Origin: Streptomyces diastatochromogenes
Lineage (GTDB): Bacteria; Actinomycetota; Actinomycetes; Streptomycetales; Streptomycetaceae
Length of the DNA stretch: 64,000 bases
Direction of reading: 5' to 3'
Assembly (NCBI GenBank): GCA_026913215.1
Contig: JAPTYK010000001.1
Coordinates: 4,154,001 to 4,218,000, forward strand
The notes under the pieces are model-generated. The model had not been told where the DNA came from, made no database searches, and was given only the letters and a program-made list of their open reading frames with translations. Made by a program: the position numbers and the translations under genes. Numbering within the stretch: the stretch's first letter is position 1; every line of letters starts with the position of its first letter. Of the stretch, positions 27,444 through 36,466 are shown piece after piece.

Positions 27444-28118
27444 ATGGCGACGAGGCGCGATCAGCAGAAGAAGGTGGCGGGGGCACGGCGGCCGGAGGTG
27501 CGGCTGCCTCCCCTGGAGCCGTACGAGGGCGGGCTCGAACCGGACGGGGACTACGACGGCCTCGAACTGGCCGGCCTCGACCTGACGAACCATTCGGGCG
27601 AGGGGGCCCGCTTCCTGGACTGTTCCCTGCGCGACTGCGAGCTCGGCGGGACCCGCCTCACGAGCGCCCGGTTCCTCGACTCGGTCCTCACCGGCGTACG
27701 CGGCGTCGGCACCGAGCTCGGCGGCGCCCAGCTGCGGGACGTGGAGCTCGTCGAGGCCCGGCTCGGCGGCACCCAGCTCCACGGGGCGGTCCTGGAGCGC
27801 ACCGTCGTCCGGGGCGGCAAGATCGACTACCTCAACCTCCGGGCCTCCAAGCTCAAGGACGTCGTCTTCGAGGGCTGCGTCCTGAGCGAGCCCGACTTCG
27901 GCAGCGCCGTCCTCCAGCGCGTCGAGTTCGTCGACTGCGTCCTCACGGGCGCCGACTTCACCGGCGCCCGCCTCACGGACGTGGACCTCCGCGGCGTCCA
28001 GCGCCTGGAGATCGCGGCCGGCGTCGAGTCGCTCTCCGGTGCGGTGATCTCCTCGACGCAGCTGCTGGATCTGGCACCGGTGCTTGCGGCGCGGCTGGGG
28101 GTGCGGGTGGAGGACTGA
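27444..28118 (+). CDS. Pentapeptide-repeat protein
   Basis: 224 residues, intact. A short basic/proline N terminus (MATRRDQQKKVAGARRPEV) is followed from residue ~40 by repeating A(D/N/R)LxX units: LAGLDLTNHSGEGARFLDC, CELGGTRLTSARFLDS, AQLRDVELVEARLGGTQLHGA, FVDCVLTGADFTGARLTDVDLRG. These form a right-handed quadrilateral beta-helix. Some relatives (Qnr, MfpA) mimic DNA and protect gyrase, but most have unknown roles. Confidence 0.88.
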   Translation: MATRRDQQKKVAGARRPEVRLPPLEPYEGGLEPDGDYDGLELAGLDLTNHSGEGARFLDCSLRDCELGGTRLTSARFLDSVLTGVRGVGTELGGAQLRDVELVEARLGGTQLHGAVLERTVVRGGKIDYLNLRASKLKDVVFEGCVLSEPDFGSAVLQRVEFVDCVLTGADFTGARLTDVDLRGVQRLEIAAGVESLSGAVISSTQLLDLAPVLAARLGVRVED

Positions 28119-28143
28119 GGGGGCCGCCCAGGCCCTTCCACGG

Positions 28144-28644
28144 CTACGGCACGCGGGGGAAGCGGGACTGCAAGGTCCAGATCGTGGGGTTGTCGGCGAG
28201 GCCCTCGTGCATGTCCGTGAGGTCCGCGATCAGGTCGTGCAGGAAGTCCCGCGCCTCGCGCCGGAGTTCCGCGTGGTTGAAGGTGACCGGCGGCTCGTCC
28301 CCCGGCATCCAGTCGGCCTCGACGTCGACCCATCCGAAGCGGCGCTCGAAGAGCATCCGGTCGGTCGATTCGGTGAAGTCGAGCTCCGCGTACTGCGGCT
28401 GCGCGGCCCGGCTGCCGCGCGGGTCCTGGTCGAGCCGCTCCACGATGTCGCACAGCGCCCACGCGAAGTCGAGCACGGGCACCCACCCCCAGGCCGTGGA
28501 CACCTCCCGGTCCGCCTCGGTGTCGGCGAGGTACACGTCCCCGCAGAACAGGTCGTGGCGCAGGGCGTGGACGTCCGCCCGCCGGTAGTCGGTCTGGGGC
28601 GGGTCGGGGAACCGACGCGAGAGGGAGTAGCCGATGTCGAGCAC
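28144..28644 (-). CDS. Conserved hypothetical protein
   Basis: 166 residues starting MLDIGYSLSRRFPDPPQTDY. Acidic, soluble, rich in Trp and Asp (GWVPVLDFAWALCDIVERL, RFGWVDVEADWMPGDEPPVTF, ARDFLHDLIADLTDMHEGLADN). Resembles Streptomyces proteins of unknown function; no catalytic motif evident. Convergent with the pentapeptide gene. Confidence 0.6.
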   Translation of the reverse strand: MLDIGYSLSRRFPDPPQTDYRRADVHALRHDLFCGDVYLADTEADREVSTAWGWVPVLDFAWALCDIVERLDQDPRGSRAAQPQYAELDFTESTDRMLFERRFGWVDVEADWMPGDEPPVTFNHAELRREARDFLHDLIADLTDMHEGLADNPTIWTLQSRFPRVP

Positions 28645-28849
28645 GGAACCGATGGTGTCACGGCCCCGGGCCGGTCCCGCACACGCGGCGGTCGCGCTGG
28701 CGGTGGCCTTCCTGGCGGCCCACCGCCGGGGCGTGTGAGCGTCGGCGTACCGGGGACGTCCCGGGACGGCCGGGACGGGAAGTGGAGGGGGTCGGACGCC
28801 TAGGTTTCGGGTGGCGGACGGAAGGTGTGCGGTCGCCCCCGGACGGGGG

Positions 28850-30055
28850 TCAGGGGCGGCCGTGCACGGCTCGCGCGACGCGGGGGCCGAGCCAGCGCTT
28901 GAGCTTCCGCAGGGGTTCCAGCTGTCCGGCGGCCCGGTCGATCCGGTAGTACAGCTGCGGCGGGACGTGCGGGAGCAGCGGCGAGTGGCGCTGGCCGAGG
29001 AGCGCGAACATCTGGGCCGGTTCCAGGCTCATGTAGCGCGGGAGGTTCTCGTACCACTGGGCGCTGTAGCGGGCCGCGCTCTGTGCCGGGACGAGCTCGG
29101 CGCGGCGGCGCTTCCCGTACGAGGTGAGGGCGGCGTCCAGGTCGCCGGGGGCGCGCAGGGCGTCCGCGAGGGCGAGGGCGTCCTCCAGGGCGAGGGTGGT
29201 GCCCGCGCCGATGGAGTAGTGCGTGGTGTGGGCGGCGTCGCCGAGGAGGACGAGGTTGCCCCGGTGCCAGACTCGGTTGGTGAGGGTGCGGAAGGTCAGC
29301 CACTGGGCGGCGCCGTCGGCGCGCTCGCGGCCGATCAGCTCGTGCCCGTCGAGGAGGTCGTGGAAGAGCTTCTCCAGGAGGTTCAGGCTGTCGGCCTCGC
29401 CGAGCGTGTCGAGGCCGAGGCCGGTCCAGGTCTCCGGGGAGCACTCGACGACGCAGGTGGACCGCTCGCCGCTGAACCCGTAGGCGTAGCACCAGATCCA
29501 GCCGTGCTCGGTCTCCTTGAAGGCGAAGCTGAACGAGTCGAAGACCTTGGTGGTGCCGAGCCAGATGTACTGGTTGCGGCCGCTCGTGACCTCGCTGCCG
29601 AAGTGGTCCGCGTGGGCCTCGCGGAGCGCGCTGTTGACGCCGTCGGCGGCGACGACGAGGTCCGCGCCCTCCAGTTCGGGCGCGTCGGGTCCGGGGACGT
29701 CGTGCTCGAACCCGACCCGTACGCCGAGCTCCCCGGCGCGGTCGGCGAGCAGCGCGAGCATCCGCCGCCGCCCGATGCCGAAGCCGGCGTCGCCGCGGTG
29801 GACGGTCCGCTCGTCGCGGACGATGGCGACCCCGTCGGTCCAGGTCACGGAGGCCTCGGCGACGGCCGCCGCGGACTCGGGGTCGCCGGCGCGCAGCTTG
29901 TCGAGGAGCCCGGCCCAGTACGTGACGCCCCAGCCGTACGTGGAGCCCTCGGGGTTCCGCTCGTACACGGCGATGTCGTGCGACGGGTCCTGCCGCTTCA
30001 GGAGGATCGAGAGGTAGAGGCCGGCGGGGCCGCCGCCGACGATCGCGAGCTTCAC
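28850..30055 (-). CDS. FAD-dependent aromatic monooxygenase (VioD/salicylyl-CoA hydroxylase-like)
   Basis: 401 residues from a GTG at 30055 with GGGAG 6 bases upstream. FAD fold KLAIVGGGPAGLYLSILLKRQ (residues 2-22), the group A monooxygenase DG-like motif DLVVAADGVNSALRE, and GNLVLLGDAAHTTHYSIGAGTTLALEDALAL binding FAD. The YERNPEGSTYGWGVTYW and GIGRRRMLALLADRA phrases match the tryptophan hydroxylase VioD/salicyloyl-CoA 5-hydroxylase group. Lies 103 bp downstream of the two-component regulator in the same direction. Confidence 0.85.
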   Translation of the reverse strand: MKLAIVGGGPAGLYLSILLKRQDPSHDIAVYERNPEGSTYGWGVTYWAGLLDKLRAGDPESAAAVAEASVTWTDGVAIVRDERTVHRGDAGFGIGRRRMLALLADRAGELGVRVGFEHDVPGPDAPELEGADLVVAADGVNSALREAHADHFGSEVTSGRNQYIWLGTTKVFDSFSFAFKETEHGWIWCYAYGFSGERSTCVVECSPETWTGLGLDTLGEADSLNLLEKLFHDLLDGHELIGRERADGAAQWLTFRTLTNRVWHRGNLVLLGDAAHTTHYSIGAGTTLALEDALALADALRAPGDLDAALTSYGKRRRAELVPAQSAARYSAQWYENLPRYMSLEPAQMFALLGQRHSPLLPHVPPQLYYRIDRAAGQLEPLRKLKRWLGPRVARAVHGRP

Positions 30056-30158
30056 GTGCGCTCCCACTGAGACATGACACCGTGCGGTCGAGTGACGACG
30101 CACCGTAGCAGTGGGAGTGGTTCGGTGCCGGGAACGGCACTCGGACCAGCCCAACGGG

Positions 30159-30777
30159 TTACGGCAGCAGCCGTCGTTCCTTCGCCACCGCCACCGCGCC
30201 CGCGCGGGTGTCGACGCCGAGCTTGGCGTAGATGCGGCCGAGGTGCGTCTTCACCGTCGCCTCGCTGATGAACAGGGCCCGCGCGATCTCCCGGTTGCCC
30301 AGGCCCCGCCCGAGCTGGCCGAGGATGTCCCGCTCCCGGTCGGTCAGACTCGGCCCGCCGCGCCGCGCATGCGGTCCATGACGCGGCTGGCGACCGGCGG
30401 GGAGAGGCCGTGCGGCCCTGGGCGGCGGAGTGGATCGCGGCGAACAGCTCCTCGGGCCGCTCGGCCTTCAGGAGGTAGCCCGTGGCGCCCGCCTCGATGG
30501 CCCGGGTGATGTCGGCGTCCGTGTCGTACGTGGTGAGGACGAGGACGTGGACGCCGGTGGGCGCGATCCGCCGGGTCGCCTCCACGCCGTCGATGCCCGC
30601 GCCGAGCTGGAGGTCCATGAGGACGACGTCCGGCTTGAGCTTCGCGGCCATGGCGACGGCCTCCTCGCCGCTGCCCGCCTCGCCGACCACCTCGATGTCG
30701 GGGGTGCTGCCGAGCAGCGCGAGCAGACCGGCGCGGACGACGACGTGGTCGTCGCAGAGGAGGATCCGTACGGACAT
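30159..30777 (-). CDS. senR: NarL-type response regulator, SenR-like (two frameshifts)
   Basis: The receiver domain MSVRILLCDDHVVVRAGLLALLGS has the phosphoacceptor Asp in VVLMDLQLG (~residue 55), LVLTTYDTD and GYLLKAE. Lost bases near 30415 and 30360 separate it from SRVMDRMRG and then LTDRERDILGQLGRGLGNREIARALFISEATVKTHLGRIYAKL, a LuxR-type helix-turn-helix. Restored 621 nt, 206 residues. The ATG overlaps the kinase stop (TGATG). The SenR name rests on the neighbouring HbpS-like gene and the kinase layout. Confidence 0.8.
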
Positions 30778-31979
30778 CAGGACTCCAGGGTGAGCGGGAT
30801 CGCGGCGGAGAGCACCGTGCCCTCGCCCGGGGTGGACTCGACCGTCAGGGTGCCACCCAGCTGCCGGGCGCGCACGCGCATCGCGGGCAGGCCGTGGCCG
30901 CGCTCGGCCTGCTCGCGGGCGAGCGCCGGGTCGAAGCCGCGGCCGTCGTCGGCGATGTCCAGGACGACCTGGTCGTCGAGGTAGGTGAGGGTGAGGGCGG
31001 CGGAGTCGGCGCCGGCGTGCTCGCGGATGTTCGCCAGGGCGCCCTGCGCGATCCGCAGCAGCGCCGCCTGCACGCGCTCGGGCAGCGGCACCGGGGTCCC
31101 GTCGACCCGGAAGGCCGCCGACTCGCGGGCGGCGAGACCCGCAGCGCCTCCTCCAGGCCGCCGCCCCGGCGAGGTCGGCGGGGGCGAGGTCCTGCACGAA
31201 GCGGCGGGCCTCGGCGAGGTTGAGCTCGGCGATGGACTCGGCGGTGCGGACGTGGCGGCGGGCCGTGCCCGGGTCGCTGTCCCAGGTGCGGTCGGCGGCC
31301 TGGAGCAGCATCTGCTGGCTGGACAGGCCCTGCGCGAGGGTGTCGTGGATCTCCATGGAGAGCCGCTGGCGCTCGGCGAGGGTGCCCTCGCGGCGTTCGA
31401 TCGCGGCGAGTTCGCGGCGGGTGCGGATGAGGTCGTCGATGAGGGCCCGCTGCCGGGCGGCCTGCCGGTCGGCGTACACGAAGACGCCGGTGGCGAGGGC
31501 GGCGACGGCCGGCGGGGCGACGATCAGGTTGGGGTCCCAGCCGCCGTGCGAGAGCTGGACCTGCGCGAAGACCACGAAGGCGGTGAGCAGGGCGACCAGG
31601 CCGAGGGCGGCGCGCGGCGGGAGGGTGCGCAGGCCGGTGAAGAAGAGGGGCACCGCGCACCAGGCGAAGCTGGGCGCGAGGACGACGAGGAGGACCCAGA
31701 CGGCGACGACCGTGCCCAGCCAGGCGATCCGGCGGGGGTGGCGCGGGTGCCGAGGACCGGCCCGAGCAGGTAGAGGGAGGCGAGCGCGCCGGAGAGGGCG
31801 ATGATCCAGGGGCTGCGGGCCTCCCAGTCGTGCCGCAGCAGGAAGCGGGCGAGGGAGGCGCCCAGCAGCAGGAAGAACGCGGTGTGCATGACGCGCGCCA
31901 GCCAGCGGGCGTCCGGGTCGTGCTCCGTGGGCCGGGTCAGCCGACGGACGTCCGGGTTGTGTTCCGCGGGCCGGGTCAC
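30777..31979 (-). CDS. senS: Membrane sensor histidine kinase, SenS-like (three frameshifts)
   Basis: HisKA_3-type kinase. The GTG at 31979 has GGGAGG upstream (an in-frame ATG at 32021 is an alternative). The N-terminal half has five or six TM helices (AFFLLLGASLARFLL, WIIALSGALASLYLLGPVL, IAWLGTVVAVWVLLVVLAP, ALGLVALLTAFVVFA, VAALATGVFVY). The phosphoacceptor box is LAERQRLSMEIHDTLAQGLSS, and the ATPase end has ALANIREHAGAD, DIADDGRGFDP, GHGLPAMRVRARQLGG. Lost bases near 31740, 31160 and 31130; restored 401 residues. S. reticuli SenS likewise has about five TM segments next to hbpS. Confidence 0.8.
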
Positions 31980-32156
31980 CGTGCCGCCTCCCTGCCTTCT
32001 GACCTGGGTGTACTCGTCCATGGTGGCCCGGTCGGACCAGCACGGCATCAACCGATCGGCTGACAGGACCGTCGTCCGGTGTGCGCGCGGAGGACAGCCG
32101 GACCGTGGACCGTCGGGCCCCGGGTCCGGCCGGAGGATGGAGGCAGAGCGAAGGAA

Positions 32157-32268
32157 CGGCCCCACGGACGAACGCCCCACGGACGAACCGCCCCACGGAC
32201 GAACCGCCCCACGGACGAACGCCCCACGGACGAACGCCCCACGGACGAACGCCCCACGGACGAACCGC
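32157..32268. repeat. Tandem 15/16-bp minisatellite in senS/hbpS spacer
   Basis: Seven consecutive copies of GCCCCACGGACGAAC, three with an extra C. Located in the 344-bp spacer 31980-32323 between the divergent kinase and hbpS genes, 55-165 bp upstream of the hbpS ATG. It can be read as DERPT-like repeats in one frame but no credible gene uses it. Confidence 0.9.
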
Positions 32269-32323
32269 CGCTCGCAGGCTTCCCCTCCCTCCTCCTCTCC
32301 TCCTCACCTCTACGGAGTCCCTG

Positions 32324-32860
32324 ATGAAGAAGATCCTCTTCGGTGCCACCGCCGCCGCTGTCGTCGCCGCCGGTACCTTCGGCGTGGTCTCCGCGAACGC
32401 CGCCGCCCCGGCCGCCGCTCCCGCCGCCGTCATGGCGGACGCCGACAACGGCAACACCACGACGTCGACGCACCTGACGATCGAGGCCGCGACGAAGGCC
32501 GCGCAGGCGACGCTGAAGGCCGCGGAGAAGGAGAACCAGCGGGTGTCCGTCGCGGTCGTCGACCGCAACGGCAACACGATCGTCACCCTGCGCGGCGACG
32601 GCGCGGGCCCGCAGTCCTACGAGTCGGCCGAGCGCAAGGCGTACACCGCCGTGTCCTGGAACGCCCCGACCTCGGTCCTCGCCGGGCGTCTGGCCAACGC
32701 GCCGACCCTGAAGGACATCCCCGGCACCCTCTTCCTCGCCGGTGGCGCCCCCGTCACCGCCAAGGGCGCCCCGATCGCGGGCATCGGCGTCGCCGGAGCC
32801 CCCTCGGGCGACCTCGACGAGAAGTTCGCCCAGGCGGGCGTCGCCGCCCTCGCGAACTGA
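32324..32860 (+). CDS. hbpS: Secreted haem-binding protein, HbpS/GlcG family
   Basis: 178 residues. The signal peptide MKKILFGATAAAVVAAGTFGVVSANA is followed by a GlcG/HbpS domain: HLTIEAATKAAQATLKAAEKE, RVSVAVVDRNGNTIVTLRGDGAGP, AERKAYTAVSWNAPTSVL, GTLFLAGGAPVTAKGAPIAGIGVAGAPSGDLDEKFAQAG. S. reticuli HbpS is an extracellular haem-binding octamer that modulates the SenS kinase under redox stress; the divergent kinase-regulator pair here fits that system. GGAG RBS. Followed by a terminator. Confidence 0.88.
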   Translation: MKKILFGATAAAVVAAGTFGVVSANAAAPAAAPAAVMADADNGNTTTSTHLTIEAATKAAQATLKAAEKENQRVSVAVVDRNGNTIVTLRGDGAGPQSYESAERKAYTAVSWNAPTSVLAGRLANAPTLKDIPGTLFLAGGAPVTAKGAPIAGIGVAGAPSGDLDEKFAQAGVAALAN

Positions 32861-32874
32861 CGTCCCCAGCTGGT

Positions 32875-32906
32875 GGTGGCGCCCGGATCCCCCGCCGGGC
32901 GCCACC
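32875..32906 (+). terminator. Rho-independent terminator after hbpS
   Basis: GGTGGCGCCCGG (32875-32886) pairs with CCGGGCGCCACC (32895-32906), followed by a T-rich run (CCTTTCGTTTTTC). Confidence 0.9.
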
Positions 32907-32949
32907 GCCTTTCGTTTTTCGACCGCTTAAGACCCTTAAGATTCGGTAC

Positions 32950-34340
32950 GTGTCACAGCGCAGCCGGACCGGAGCCGTCGCCCTCGCCGCCCTCGTACTG
33001 CTGGTGGGCGGCTGCACCGACGTCGGCGGCGGCGTCCGCGGCACCCCGGGGCCGCCGGACTGCGCGACCCGCTCTTCCCCAAGCTCGGCAACGGCGGCTA
33101 CGACGTCAGCCACTACGGCCTCACCCTCGCCTACGATCCGGCCACCGGCCGCCTCGACGGCACCGCCGAGATCACCGCCCGCGCCACCCAGTACCTCAGC
33201 GCCTTCAACCTCGACTTCGCCGGCCTCACCGTGCACGGCGCGACCGTCGACGGCGCCCCCGCCGCGTACAACCGGGCCGCGAACGAACTCACCCTCCGCC
33301 CCCGGGACGAGATCCCCGACGGGACCGAGTTCAGGGCCACCGTCACCTACACCGGCGTGCCCGAGCCGCTCACCGACGCCGACGGCTCCAAGGAGGGGTG
33401 GCTGCGCACGGCCGACGGCGCGGTCGCGGTCGGCGAACCGGCCGGCTCCATGACCTGGTTCCCCGGCAACAACCACCCCTCCGACAAGGCCGCCTACGAC
33501 ATCACCCTCACCGTTCCCGCCGGGTACGAGGGCATCTCCAACGGCGTCCGCACCACGCGCCGCACGGAGCGGGACGGCCGCGTCACCACCGTCTGGCACG
33601 AGGCCGAACCCATGGCGAGCTACCTCGCGACCGTCGCCGTCGGCCGGTACGAGACGGGGACGGCGACCGCCCTCGGCTCCGTGCCCGTCCTGACCGCCGC
33701 CGAGAAGCCCGTCGCGGCGCGCACCGCCGCCCTGCGCGCCGAGGTCCCCACGATCCTCGCCCGCCAGGTGGAGCTCTTCGGCCCGTACCCCTTCTCCGCC
33801 GCCGGGGCGACCGTCACCGCCGACGGGCCCCTCCACTACGCCCTGGAGACCCAGACCCGGCCCGTCTTCCCCGTCTCCTCCTTCGACCGCCCGACCCTCG
33901 TCCACGAGATGTCCCACCAGTGGTACGGCGACTCCGTCACGCCCGCCACCTGGCGGGACATCTGGCTGAACGAGGGCTTCGCCACGTACGGGGAGTGGCT
34001 GTACGGCGAGCGGTACGAGCACGTCCCGATCCGGACCCGCTACGAGACGGCCTTCGCCCAGGACGCCAACTGGGCCTTCCCGCCCGCCTCCCCGCCCACC
34101 GCCGAGAACCTCTTCGAACCGCCCGTGTACCAGCGGGGCGCGATGGTCCTCTACAAGCTCCGCGAGACCGTCGGCGACCGTCTCTTCGACGAGATCCTGC
34201 GCGGCTGGCCCGCGAAGTACCGTCACTCCACCGCCACCACGGCCGACTTCACCGCCTACGCGGAGAGCGTCGCGGGCCGCGACCTCGGCGCGCTGTGGGA
34301 CGTCTGGCTGTACGGGGACGAGAAGCCCGCCAGGCCCTAG
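32950..34340 (+). CDS. M1-family metallopeptidase lipoprotein (one frameshift)
   Basis: Starts VSQRSRTGAVALAALVLLVGGCTDVGGG: a lipoprotein signal with lipobox VGGC (Cys ~23). The M1 N-terminal beta domain follows from YDVSHYGLTLAYDPATGRLDGTAEI; the gluzincin site is VHEMSHQWYGD with the third zinc ligand in NEGFATYGEWLYGE 18 residues later. A lost base near 33050 precedes LFPKLGNGGYD. Restored 463 residues, shorter than full aminopeptidase N because the C-terminal helical domain is missing, as in many actinobacterial M1 lipoproteins. A TAAGAT box (32937-32942) directly before the GTG suggests a leaderless start. Confidence 0.85.
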
Positions 34341-34853
34341 GCGGTCAGGGACTTCCGCATCACGACGCACGGGCGGCCGTGCGCGAGGTCCCGGCGGCGG
34401 GCGATCTCCTCGTAACCGAGCGAGGTCCAGAAGGCCAGCGCCTTCGGGTTGTTCTCCAGGACCGCGAGCCGCAGTCCGGTGCGGCCCTCGGCGCGGAAGC
34501 CGGTCTCGACGTACGCGGCGAGCCGGCGGCCGTACCTGGCGCGCCGCGCGTCCGCGTGGACCATCAGCAGGCCGATCCACGGGTCGGTCTGCGCCGGGTC
34601 GGGGTGGCGGCCGCGTGTGATCGCGACGGCGACGAGCCGTCCCTCCGCGCGGGCGAGGAGCACCTCGGCGGAGGGCTCGGCCAGTTCGTCGGCGAGCGCG
34701 GCCGCGACCTGCTCGGGCCGGATGTCGTCGGGGTCCGGGAAGTCGCCGCTGAGCTGCTGGAACTCCTGGTTCGACGCGTACAGCGCGGTGAGCTCGGTGA
34801 GCAGCGCGCCGGGAGGGCGTGCGCTTCCGTACGGGGAGGGCTTCGACGATCAC
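34337..34853 (-). CDS. GNAT-family acetyltransferase (frameshifted)
   Basis: The C-terminal part is clear: VLLARAEGRLVAVAITRGRHPD, acetyl-CoA region LLMVHADARRARYGRRLAAYVE, NNPKALAFWTSLGYEEIARRRDLAHGRPCVVMRKSL. The N-terminal part GALLTELTALYASNQEFQQLSGDFPDPDDI lies in another frame, joined to the GTG at 34853 by one extra or two missing bases near 34820. About 172 residues. The stop overlaps the end of the convergent peptidase gene by 4 bp. The start lies 4 bp downstream of the terD terminator, and no RBS is visible. Confidence 0.65.
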
Positions 34854-34857
34854 GCGG

Positions 34858-34899
34858 GGTAGGGCCCCGGCCGGGGAAACCCGGCCGGGGCCCTACCCT
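34858..34899 (-). terminator. terD terminator
   Basis: Perfect 19-bp stem (34858-34876 with 34881-34899), GAAA tetraloop, 21 bp after the terD stop. Confidence 0.9.
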
Positions 34900-34919
34900 T
34901 CGCGGGTCCGTCGGACGTC

Positions 34920-35495
34920 TCAGATGTTGACGCCGAAGTCGCGGGCGATGCCCTCGAGGCCCGAGGCGTAGCCCTGGCCGACGGCGCGGAACTTCCACTC
35001 GGCGCCGTTGCGGTACAGCTCGCCGAAGATCATGGCCGTCTCGACGGCGGCGTCCTCGGAGAGGTCGTAGCGGGCGATCTCGGCGCCGCCGGCCTGGTTC
35101 ACGATGCGGATGTACGCGTTGCGCACCTGGCCGAAGTTCTGCGAGCGGGACACCGCGTCGTAGATGGAGACCGGGAAGACGATCTTGTCGACGTTGGCCG
35201 GGAGGCCCGCGAGGTTGACGTTGATCTGCTCGTCGTCGCCGCCGCCCTCGCCGGTGCGGTTGTCACCGGTGTGCACGATGGTCTGGTCCGGCGTCGACTT
35301 GTTGTTGAAGAAGACGAAGTGGGCGTCCGAGGCGACCCGCCCGGCCCCGTCCACGCCGATCGCCGAGGCGTCGAGGTCGAAGTCGGTGCCGGTGGTGGTG
35401 CGGACGTCCCAGCCGAGGCCCACGGTGACGGCGGTGAGGCCCGGGGCCTCCTTGGTCAGGGAGACGTTGCCGCCCTTGGACAGGCTCACAGCCAT
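34920..35495 (-). CDS. terD: TerD-family tellurium/stress resistance protein
   Basis: 191 residues, the normal single-domain length. MAVSLSKGGNVSLTKEAPGLTAVTVGLGWDVR, then the calcium-binding core DFDLDASAIGVDGAGRV, DAHFVFFNNKSTPDQTIVHTGDNRTGEGGGDDEQINVNLAGLP, IYDAVSRSQNFGQVRNAYIRIVN, ARYDLSEDAAVETAMIFGELYR, WKFRAVGQGYASGLEGIARDFGVNI. AAAGGGA RBS before 35495. Stress-induced Ca2+-binding protein; it resembles the TerD domain of the fusion at 19719. Confidence 0.95.
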   Translation of the reverse strand: MAVSLSKGGNVSLTKEAPGLTAVTVGLGWDVRTTTGTDFDLDASAIGVDGAGRVASDAHFVFFNNKSTPDQTIVHTGDNRTGEGGGDDEQINVNLAGLPANVDKIVFPVSIYDAVSRSQNFGQVRNAYIRIVNQAGGAEIARYDLSEDAAVETAMIFGELYRNGAEWKFRAVGQGYASGLEGIARDFGVNI

Positions 35496-35624
35496 GGAAA
35501 GTCCCTTTCGTCGTGAAGTCGTCGCTCGCCTGGAGAAACGCACATCGGAGGTCGGCGGTTCCCGCCCGCCTCCGTGCGGAAATCAGGATGACTCGTCCGG
35601 CCCTCTCCAGGGAACATGGAAGGC

Positions 35625-36052
35625 ATGTCCGGTCCCTATCCCATCCGCGGCTCCGTCTCGCTGCCCGAGGCCGAGCTCCAGTGGCGTTCTCGCGGTCGTC
35701 GGGGCCGGGCGGCCAGCACGTCAACACCAGCGACTCCCAGGTCGAGCTCCGCTTCGACCTCGCCGCCACCGACGCCCTCCCCGACGTCTGGAAGGCCCGC
35801 GCCCTGGAGCGCCTCGCCTCCCGTCTCGTCAACGGCGTCGTCACCGTCCGCGCCTCCGAGCACCGCTCCCAGTGGCGCAACCGCGAAACCGCCGCCGTCC
35901 GCCTCGCCGCCCTCCTCGCCGAGGCCACCGCCCCACCCCCCAAGCCCCGCCGCCCCACCAAGATCCCCCGCGGCATCAACGAACGCCGCCTCCGCGAGAA
36001 GAAACAGCGCTCGGAGACGAAGCGCACGCGGCAGTCCCGGGACTGGAGCTAA
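35625..36052 (+). CDS. arfB: Alternative ribosome-rescue factor ArfB (one frameshift)
   Basis: Codon-independent peptidyl-tRNA hydrolase that frees stalled ribosomes. Starts MSGPYPIRGSVSLPEAELQWR; one base lost at 35690 precedes FSRSSGPGGQHVNTSDSQVELRFDL, which holds the catalytic GGQ. The C terminus RGINERRLREKKQRSETKRTRQSRDW is the basic tail that enters the mRNA channel. Restored 429 nt, 142 residues. An in-frame ATG at 35616 is an alternative start. Confidence 0.9.
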
Positions 36053-36423
36053 ATCCACCCCTGGTCGAGATGGATCGTCCAGGCGTCCCCCACCGCACGT
36101 CTCAGACGAACCAGCGCCGCGACGTCCGCGACGGCCGCCGGGGCGTCGGACAACCGCAACGGCGCGTCGGGAACACCGCGCCGGGTGTACATGGGCAGCT
36201 CTCCGTCGCAGCCGAAGGCATGGAGCGGCGGCAGGGCATCCTCGCCGAACCACAGGGGGCGGTTCTCCTCCGCCCAGGCAGCCGCGGCGTCGACACGGTC
36301 CAGGTGCGCCAACAGCGGTACGGGGGCCGGACCGTAGCTGAACTGCACGAGGAACCCCTCGGCGTCGACCGCCCACCAGTCCCACGTGAATCCGGGCCGA
36401 GGGTGCCGCAGGATCTCCGCCAT
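36049..36423 (-). CDS. Hypothetical protein
   Basis: 124 residues, MAEILRHPRPGFTWDWWAVDAEGFLVQFSYGPAPVP. Soluble, Trp-rich, with HLDRVDAAAAWAEENRPLWFGEDALPPLHAFGC. Overlaps the arfB stop by 4 bp in convergent orientation. Similar small proteins are scattered in Streptomyces genomes; no function known to me. Confidence 0.55.
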   Translation of the reverse strand: MAEILRHPRPGFTWDWWAVDAEGFLVQFSYGPAPVPLLAHLDRVDAAAAWAEENRPLWFGEDALPPLHAFGCDGELPMYTRRGVPDAPLRLSDAPAAVADVAALVRLRRAVGDAWTIHLDQGWI

Positions 36424-36466
36424 GCCGCCACGGTATCCGGCCGACGAGGGGTCGGTGGAGGCGTCC

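Noticed and set aside
28655..28738. 27-codon hydrophobic ORF (VSRPRAGPAHAAVALAVAFL...)
   Set aside because: No RBS, it overlaps the promoter region of the 28644 gene and lacks independent support.
32157..32268. CRISPR-like array
   Set aside because: Units are 15-16 bp and directly adjacent with no unique spacers, and no cas genes are present; it is a minisatellite.
32081..32323. Repeat-encoded peptide (DERPTDERPT) before hbpS as an N-terminal extension
   Set aside because: The hbpS ATG at 32324 has its own RBS and a clear signal peptide; the repeat lies upstream in the promoter region.
30052..32586. An 844-codon minus-strand open frame joining kinase and response regulator
   Set aside because: Frameshifts join parts of two genes; the TGATG junction at 30777 and the two complete domain sets show separate senS and senR genes.
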